The translations under genes and the position numbers were made by a program. This document shows positions 6,659 to 11,037 of a DNA stretch of 11,037 bases, one piece after another. Location: the NCBI GenBank assembly GCA_002336405.1, contig DDEJ01000084.1, positions 929 through 11,965 of the forward strand, given 5' to 3'. The notes beneath the pieces are model-generated. The model was not told the origin of the DNA, ran no database searches, and saw only the letters and a program-made list of their open reading frames with translations. Positions within the stretch are counted from its first letter, which is position 1. Each line of letters begins with the position of its first letter. The stretch comes from Rhodobacteraceae bacterium UBA1957 (lineage in GTDB: Bacteria > Pseudomonadota > Alphaproteobacteria > Rhodobacterales > Rhodobacteraceae).

Positions 6659-6696
6659 CAACCCCCGGGCCTTTGCCGCGGGGGTTTTTTCTTTTC
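6659..6696 (+). terminator. Intrinsic terminator of rpsU
   Basis: ACCCCCGGGC (6661-6670) pairs with GCC-G-CGGGGGT (6675-6685), with one bulged G and the loop CTTT. It is followed by TTTTTTCTTTT. The stem is GC-rich and the T-run is on the + strand only, so it ends the rpsU transcript. On the - strand it would not act on ppk2, which reads toward it. Confidence 0.92.
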
Positions 6697-6760
6697 TGAC
6701 GATCTGACGCGACAGCTGATTGCTGGCAAATAGTGTCCTTGGAACTACGGTCCTGCTAAT

Positions 6761-7675
6761 TCAGTATACTTTTGGCACATAAAGCTCGTCCCCCAGAAAG
6801 CGCCGCTCATAGTCAGCGTTAAAGACACGTTCTGGTAAAGTCACCTCTTCGCGCGGTTGCTCATGATATGGCAACATCGATAACAGATGCTCAATACAGT
6901 TCAGTCGCTCGCGCTTTTTATCGTTGCCTTCGACAATATACCAAGGGGCCTCCGGGATATTGGTGCGCGCAAGCATATCCTCTTTAGCTTTGGTATAATC
7001 CTCCCACCGAATTCGGGATTGTAAATCCATCGGTGATAGTTTCCACTGCCTCATCGGATCATGAATACGCATCATGAAACGCATTTGCTGTTCTTGATCT
7101 GTTATCGAAAACCAGTATTTCAAAACGACAATCCCTGACCGCACCAGCATTCTTTCAAAATCTGGCACATCACGAAAAAATTGCTCAACCTGATCTTCAG
7201 AGGCAAACCCCATTACCCGCTCAACGCCCGCGCGGTTGTACCAAGAGCGGTCAAACAGAACAATTTCACCACCAGCAGGCAAATACGGCACATAGCGTTG
7301 AAAATACCATTGTGATTGTTCTCGTTCAGTGGGCTTTGGCAGGGCAACAACCCGCGCCACCCTTGGATTGAGTCGCTGGACTATACGCTTGATCACACCG
7401 CCTTTTCCCGCGCTGTCCCGCCCCTCGCAGATGACCAAAACTTTGGCACCGGTATGCTCTACCCAATCTTGCAATTTAATCAGTTCAGTTTGCAAACGCA
7501 GAAGATTGCGAAAATAGGTCCGGTTATCCAAAGAATCCGGGTTTCTTTCATTATAAGCGCGACGAATGTCGTCATCCATCATCGGTTCACTGAATTCAAG
7601 CTCGAACATTTCCTCTAGGGTTTCATCAAGCTCTGTATCCAACCAATCTCTGGGACGATCATTACTCTCACTCAT
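6761..7675 (-). CDS. ppk2: Polyphosphate kinase 2 (PPK2 family)
   Basis: PPK2 enzymes transfer phosphate between inorganic polyphosphate and nucleotides, usually making NTP from NDP in vivo. This 304-residue single-domain protein has a P-loop-like CEGRDSAGKGG at 83-93, a Walker B region VLFDRSWYNRAGVE at 139-152 and a lid segment RIHDPMRQWKLSPMD at 203-217. Its length and the acidic N-terminal 35 residues fit the class I-like group; the preferred nucleotide (ADP, GDP or AMP) cannot be told by eye. The ATG at 7675 follows AAGGAG at 7-nt spacing. It lies 50 nt behind the stop of the GMC dehydrogenase gene, so read-through is possible. No clear terminator is visible in the 64 bp between it and the rpsU terminator. 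Confidence 0.93.
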   Translation of the reverse strand: MSESNDRPRDWLDTELDETLEEMFELEFSEPMMDDDIRRAYNERNPDSLDNRTYFRNLLRLQTELIKLQDWVEHTGAKVLVICEGRDSAGKGGVIKRIVQRLNPRVARVVALPKPTEREQSQWYFQRYVPYLPAGGEIVLFDRSWYNRAGVERVMGFASEDQVEQFFRDVPDFERMLVRSGIVVLKYWFSITDQEQQMRFMMRIHDPMRQWKLSPMDLQSRIRWEDYTKAKEDMLARTNIPEAPWYIVEGNDKKRERLNCIEHLLSMLPYHEQPREEVTLPERVFNADYERRFLGDELYVPKVY

Positions 7676-7725
7676 AAGTACTCTCCTTTATATTCTGGCG
7701 ATAGCTGGAATGCTCTAACGTCGGC

Positions 7726-9315
7726 TTACAATTTTGAATGTGACAAAATCATATCAGCGGCCTTTTCAGCGATCATAATGGTGGGCGCATTGGTATTGCC
7801 ACTGGTAATTTTAGGCATCACGCTGGCGTCGACCACGCGCACCCCTTCGAACCCACGTAATCTGAGCTGTTCATCCAGCGGCGCCTCGTCGCCCGCGCCC
7901 ATCGCAACCGTGCCACTAGGATGAAAAATTGTCGTTCCAATATCGCCAGCCGCTGCCATCAGTTCTGTGGTCTCATACACATCAGCCCCAGGCGCCATTT
8001 CAACTGGAGCATAGCGCTGCAGCGCTGGAGCTGCCATGATCTTGCGCGTCAACCGGATCGCATCTGCAGCCACTTGACGATCGCCCGGTGTGGCAAGGTA
8101 ATTTGGCGCTATCCGCGGCATTGCTTTGGGGTCTGGCGAGGTCAGCTCGACCGTCCCACGACTTTCTGGGCGCAGGTTGCACACGCTAGCAGTGATCCCG
8201 GGAAAATCGTGCAAGGGCTGACCAAAAGCATCAAGCGACAAGGGCTGGACATGATATTCCAGATCCGCCGATGCCAGCCCAGCACGGGATTTGGCGAATG
8301 CCCCCAACTGACTAGGCGCCATCGCCATCGGACCCGTGCGCCTGAGCGCATATTCCAATCCGATCTTCGCTTTACCCCAAAGGGAATGAGCCAATGTATT
8401 TAACGTTTTGGCACCTTCCAGCCGATAACTGCACCGCAGTTGCAAGTGATCTTGCAAATTCGACCCCACCGCCGGCCTATCGGCGCGTATGGAGATTGCG
8501 TGTCGCGCCAGCAAATCAGCGCTTCCAATCCCAGATAATTGCAACAGATGAGGCGACCCAATCGCCCCCGCCGAGACAATCACCTCAGCCCCGGCATAGG
8601 CGGTTTTAATCTCGCCTTGTTGTTCGAACTCGACCCCGACCGCGCGCTGACCATCGAACAGGATACGCCGTGTATGGGCATGGGTTTCGACCCTCAGCTT
8701 GCTTTTTTGCGCGCTGCGTAGAAAAGCCTTGGCGGTGTTGATACGCCAGCCGTTGCGTTGGTTTACGCGAAAGTACCCGACGCCCTCGTTATCGCCGGTA
8801 TTGAAATCATCGCGCTCCGGCAGCCCGTATTGAATCGCCGCCTGTTTCCAATCATCCAAGACATCCCAATGCAGCCGCTGGTTTTCAACCCGCCATTCTC
8901 CGCCTACCCCATGAAGATCTGAAGGCCCATCAACATAGTCTTCCGATTTCTTGAAATACGGCAACACATCATCCCAGCCCCAACCTGACAGCCCACTTTG
9001 CCGCCAGCCATCATAATCGGCCGCCTGACCACGCAGATAAAGCATACCATTGATCGACGAGCATCCCCCCAAAAGTTTGCCGCGCGGATATTGCAACGAC
9101 CGGCCATTCAATCCGGCCTCTGGGCTGGTGCGAAAGCACCAATCGGTGCGGGGGTTGCCAATGCAATACAAATATCCGATGGGAATATGCACCCAGTGGT
9201 AATTGTCACTGCCGCCTGCCTCAAGCAGCAGCACCCGGTGGCCTGCATCCGCGAGCCGCTTGGCGACGACACAGCCAGCGCTGCCAGCGCCCACAATCAG
9301 GTAATCACAATCCAT
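7726..9315 (-). CDS. GMC-family FAD-dependent alcohol/choline-type dehydrogenase
   Basis: The 529-residue protein is a glucose-methanol-choline family flavoenzyme that oxidises an alcohol using FAD. It shows the FAD motif GAGSAG at 9-14 with E32, the first GMC signature around GKLLGGCSSINGMLYLRG (79-96), and a second near SAGAIGSPHLLQLSGIG. The catalytic pair is H465 (FHPSGT) and N509 (NTNAPT), with the same 44-residue spacing as H466 and N510 of choline oxidase. Databases often label such proteins choline dehydrogenase, but no betB, betI or choline transporter gene is nearby, so the substrate is open. The start ATG follows AAGGA at 5-nt spacing. An Lrp/AsnC regulator gene lies 61 nt upstream on the same strand, and a nested palindrome fills that gap. 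Confidence 0.9.
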   Translation of the reverse strand: MDCDYLIVGAGSAGCVVAKRLADAGHRVLLLEAGGSDNYHWVHIPIGYLYCIGNPRTDWCFRTSPEAGLNGRSLQYPRGKLLGGCSSINGMLYLRGQAADYDGWRQSGLSGWGWDDVLPYFKKSEDYVDGPSDLHGVGGEWRVENQRLHWDVLDDWKQAAIQYGLPERDDFNTGDNEGVGYFRVNQRNGWRINTAKAFLRSAQKSKLRVETHAHTRRILFDGQRAVGVEFEQQGEIKTAYAGAEVIVSAGAIGSPHLLQLSGIGSADLLARHAISIRADRPAVGSNLQDHLQLRCSYRLEGAKTLNTLAHSLWGKAKIGLEYALRRTGPMAMAPSQLGAFAKSRAGLASADLEYHVQPLSLDAFGQPLHDFPGITASVCNLRPESRGTVELTSPDPKAMPRIAPNYLATPGDRQVAADAIRLTRKIMAAPALQRYAPVEMAPGADVYETTELMAAAGDIGTTIFHPSGTVAMGAGDEAPLDEQLRLRGFEGVRVVDASVMPKITSGNTNAPTIMIAEKAADMILSHSKL

Positions 9316-9330
9316 CTTATTCCTTATCGG

Positions 9331-9367
9331 TGCCTAGACACACCGTTCGAACGGTAAACCTAGGGCA
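9331..9367. promoter_or_regulatory. Nested palindrome upstream of the GMC dehydrogenase gene (candidate operator)
   Basis: The inner repeat ACCGTTCGAACGGT (9342-9355) is a perfect 14-bp palindrome. It is flanked at equal distance by TGCCTAG (9331-9337) and CTAGGGCA (9360-9367), which are also inverted apart from one extra base. The whole dyad is about 37 bp and centres 34 nt before the dehydrogenase ATG. No T-run follows on the - strand, so an operator is more likely than a terminator for the upstream lrp-type gene. Confidence 0.55.
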
Positions 9368-9376
9368 CAGGTTGCG

Positions 9377-9844
9377 TCAATCAAAGCCCAGAGGCAGAGC
9401 TGTCGTCTTGAACACCGTCCGCAGCGCAAAACTGGACTGCATTTGTGCCACCCCAGGAAGTCGCGCCAGATATTGGCGGTGGATCCGTGCGAAATCCTCT
9501 GTGTCTTCGGCCACGACCTTGAGCATATAATCGGCTGTACCTGCCATCAGATGACATTCCAGCACGGCCGGGACCAATGCTACTGCTTTCTCAAAGGCCT
9601 CGAGCACCTCATCGGCCTGTCCACGCAGAGTAATCTCGACAAAGACCGTTGTCGGGACACCGATTTTGCGCGGATTAAGCAAAGCGACATACTGATTAAT
9701 ATACCCGCTTTTCTCAAGCTGCTGCACACGGCGATGACAGGCTGAGGCCGATAAACCTACCTGTTCAGATAAATCCAAGTTGGAAATCCGGCCTGATTTT
9801 TGGAGCAAGCGCAGGATACGACGATCTAAATGATCCAAAGCCAT
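9377..9844 (-). CDS. Lrp/AsnC family transcriptional regulator
   Basis: This 155-residue protein has the standard two-part Lrp layout. An N-terminal helix-turn-helix (about 5-50: LDRRILRLLQKSGRISNLDL then LSASACHRRVQQLEKSGYI) is followed by a C-terminal RAM ligand-binding and oligomerisation domain with the hallmark GTADYMLKV at 102-110. Such proteins sense amino acids or related metabolites and often control a neighbouring gene. Here the next gene downstream is the GMC dehydrogenase, which makes that a candidate target. The ATG at 9844 lacks a strong Shine-Dalgarno sequence but gives the expected family start MxLDxxDRRIL. The specific effector is unknown. Confidence 0.92.
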   Translation of the reverse strand: MALDHLDRRILRLLQKSGRISNLDLSEQVGLSASACHRRVQQLEKSGYINQYVALLNPRKIGVPTTVFVEITLRGQADEVLEAFEKAVALVPAVLECHLMAGTADYMLKVVAEDTEDFARIHRQYLARLPGVAQMQSSFALRTVFKTTALPLGFD

Positions 9845-10134
9845 TTTGCGTTCATTTCATCGACTAGTTTTCTATGCTTTCATATAACATCTGATTTGAG
9901 AGTAAAAGGCGAGTTAATTTCTTTTTCTTTAAGCGAGCACACGCACGGCGATCTCCCCAGATCACTTCGGTGTCAATGTCTGAAAATCACCAAGGGCGCG
10001 TTCAAGCCGCTGAAATCATGCTCGAGGCAAGGCATTTCGCCCAGATAGCTAGCCAAAAATTAACTTTTACCAGCCACTGGGCGACAAGCCAGCACAAAAC
10101 TGATGGCGCTGAATGTCACAGGTTCGTCAGAGCT
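9845..10134. other. 290-bp gene-free gap between mscL and the lrp-type gene
   Basis: I see no convincing gene on either strand. It should hold the promoter of the lrp-type gene; an AT-rich stretch on the - strand includes TTATAT near 9880, but no paired -35 is clear. There is a short dyad GATCT-CCCC-AGATC at 9950-9963 without a T-run. The mscL end has only weak hairpins: GCCA/TGGC arms around 10088-10107, and CCAG/CTGG at about 10070-10080 followed by a T-rich stretch on the - strand. A clear terminator for mscL is therefore not established. Confidence 0.5.
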
Positions 10135-10566
10135 TTAACCTTTTGCCAGCGCATCCCGTATCTCGGTCAGCACGCTCAACTCTGTGGGGCCAGCGGGCGC
10201 AGCCACAGCTGCGTTTTCCTCTTGCTTTTGCGACGCGTCTTTAATCCGGTTGATATAGCGAACCAATATAAAGACGACGCAAGCAATAATCAGAAAATTC
10301 ACCACAGCCATCAAAAAGGCCCCATAGGCAAACACTGCTGCACCTGCATCGCGCGCCGCCGCCAGCGAAACAAACGTTGCCTCTCCTTTCAGCACGATGA
10401 ATAAATTAACAAAATCAACACCACCAAAAAACAACCCAATTACAGGATTTATCAGATCGCTGACCATTGATTTGACAATAGCTGTAAAGGCGGCGCCGAT
10501 GATAAGCCCAACTGCCAGATCCATTACATTGCCTTTGGCAATAAAGTCCCTAAATTCCTTAATCAT
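10135..10566 (-). CDS. mscL: Large-conductance mechanosensitive channel
   Basis: MscL is an inner-membrane homopentamer that opens under high membrane tension and releases solutes during hypo-osmotic shock. The 143-residue product has the N-terminal amphipathic helix and signature [20 protein letters not shown]. The first membrane helix runs over about 15-45 ([19 protein letters not shown]) and the second over about 78-104 ([20 protein letters not shown]). A cytoplasmic C-terminal helix ends in [10 protein letters not shown]. Length is typical. The ATG at 10566 follows GAGGAA at 6-nt spacing. It has a 261-bp upstream gap of its own, with an AT-only palindrome close to the ribosome-binding site, so it is probably transcribed separately from ytoQ. 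Confidence 0.97.
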   Translation of the reverse strand: MIKEFRDFIAKGNVMDLAVGLIIGAAFTAIVKSMVSDLINPVIGLFFGGVDFVNLFIVLKGEATFVSLAAARDAGAAVFAYGAFLMAVVNFLIIACVVFILVRYINRIKDASQKQEENAAVAAPAGPTELSVLTEIRDALAKG

Positions 10567-10827
10567 CCAAAATTCCTCTTTTTAAAATTAACAATTTTTT
10601 AAAAAATTGTCTGGGGGATGCAAATACGTGCTTGAAAATCTTTACTACTTAAAAATATGCGTTTGGCGTATGATGAAACACCGCCCCAAGTTACGTTGGC
10701 TTCACTTGAAAAGCCAAAGCAATCTAGCGGTACAAGTATCACTATGCAAGCGCCGTAGAACACTTATCTCTGTTCAGCGTGCAGGAAAACGTACCAACCT
10801 GACAAGGTTAAGCTTGGAATTCCACGC
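10567..10827. other. 261-bp gene-free gap between ytoQ and mscL
   Basis: No convincing gene is present; the one long + strand frame here starts with TTG, runs antisense into ytoQ and has no recognisable domain. Besides the AT-only palindrome at 10591-10610, it holds the perfect inverted repeat TTGGCTT (10696-10702) / AAGCCAA (10711-10717) with an 8-nt loop. That repeat has no T-run on either strand. The mscL promoter should lie here; a weak candidate on the - strand is TTGCAT with an A-rich -10 about 16 nt on. Confidence 0.5.
10588..10610. promoter_or_regulatory. 20-bp perfect AT-rich palindrome overlapping a TTAA-N7-TTAA motif, before mscL
   Basis: ACAATTTTTT at 10591-10600 is followed directly by its reverse complement at 10601-10610. 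Positions 10588-10602 also read TTAA, seven bases, TTAA, the CtrA-type pattern, although the low complexity makes a chance match likely. The palindrome begins 24 nt upstream of the mscL ATG. It could be part of the promoter, an operator, or, if transcribed, a hairpin next to the ribosome-binding site. Confidence 0.45.
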
Positions 10828-11037
10828 TCATCCTGGCAAGTCACCCGTGAGAACATATCGCAGAAGTGCCGCAACCTGCGCGGGGTTTTCAGCCACAGCC
10901 AGAGCTGCCGCGTTTACTTCTTTCAACGCGTGACTGTGCTCTGGCGGGTGTAGAATAATCAGGGATTTTCCCAAGGCCGCCGCATAACCGGCGTCAAAGG
11001 CGGCGTTCCACTGTTTGTATTTCTCACCAAAGCGCAC
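10828..11037 (-). CDS. ytoQ: YtoQ family protein (C-terminal part, cut by window edge)
   Basis: The visible 69 codons read RFGEKYKQWNAAFDAGYAAA and continue through GKSLIILHPPEHSHALKEVN to a TGA at 10828-10830. This closely resembles the C-terminal half of Bacillus subtilis YtoQ (FGEKYKQWN...DA...GK.LII), a family of about 150 residues related to nucleoside 2-deoxyribosyltransferases. The N-terminal half lies beyond 11037; the GTG at the window end is probably an internal valine. The biochemical role of the family is not settled as far as I know. The gene points toward mscL but is separated from it by 261 bp. Confidence 0.85.
   Translation of the reverse strand: MRFGEKYKQWNAAFDAGYAAALGKSLIILHPPEHSHALKEVNAAALAVAENPAQVAALLRYVLTGDLPG

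Noticed and set aside
9914..9932. Two TTAA half-sites before the lrp-type gene, as a possible CtrA box
   Set aside because: The spacing is 11 nt instead of 7, in a T-rich tract.
9970..10404. Open frame of 144 codons on the + strand
   Set aside because: It runs mostly antisense to mscL, has no recognisable domain and no ribosome-binding site.
10696..10717. TTGGCTT/AAGCCAA inverted repeat as terminator of ytoQ or part of a tRNA
   Set aside because: No T-run on either strand, and the surrounding sequence does not fold into a cloverleaf that I can see.
10607..10933. Open frame of 108 codons on the + strand
   Set aside because: It starts with TTG, runs antisense into ytoQ and has no family signal; shadow frame in a non-coding gap.

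Overview
The window looks like a chromosomal segment of an alphaproteobacterium, most likely a Rhodobacterales (Roseobacter/Rhodobacter-type) species. Three things point there: a DUF1013/TrcR-type regulator, the COQ9-family gene divergent from rpsU (an arrangement that gave the family its old name, 'rpsU-divergently transcribed protein'), and a KpsE with a cytoplasmic block that I recall from Rhodobacteraceae capsule proteins. Genus cannot be read from the sequence. I see no transposase, integrase, tRNA, rRNA or CRISPR array. Most of the window is ordinary core and near-core genome.

Left part (1-3660): a + strand capsule-export operon. An unidentified gene ends at 123. It is followed by kpsT (ABC ATPase), kpsE (PCP-3 inner-membrane/periplasmic export protein) and kdsA (Kdo-8-phosphate synthase). 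The genes are tightly coupled: kpsT and kpsE overlap by 23 nt, and kpsE and kdsA share a base in TAATG. Together they suggest an ABC-dependent, group 2-like capsule with a Kdo-containing glycolipid anchor. An exact TTAA-N7-TTAA (CtrA-type) dyad lies at 174-188, just upstream of kpsT, which makes cell-cycle control of the capsule a testable idea. The operon ends at a hairpin that also serves the convergent trcR gene.

Middle part (3660-6700): on the - strand, trcR stands behind its own 178-bp leader. Further upstream come coq9 and a PIG3-type NAD(P)H:quinone oxidoreductase gene, 18 nt apart and probably one transcript linked by quinone chemistry. Divergent from coq9 is rpsU (ribosomal protein bS21), which has an unusually long Shine-Dalgarno sequence and a strong terminator. 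A perfect 14-bp palindrome lies between the divergent genes.

Right part (6700-11037): all genes are on the - strand, read right to left. They are ytoQ (cut by the window edge), mscL (mechanosensitive channel), an Lrp/AsnC-family regulator, a GMC-family FAD dehydrogenase, and PPK2 (polyphosphate kinase 2). The regulator, dehydrogenase and ppk2 are spaced 61 and 50 nt apart and may be co-transcribed. A nested palindrome in front of the dehydrogenase is the clearest operator candidate here. The two larger gene-free gaps (9845-10134, 10567-10827) hold inverted repeats but no convincing gene.

I found no clear undescribed system. The best leads are regulatory: the CtrA-type box at the capsule operon, the compound dyad before the GMC gene, the rpsU ribosome-binding site, and the AT-only palindrome before mscL.
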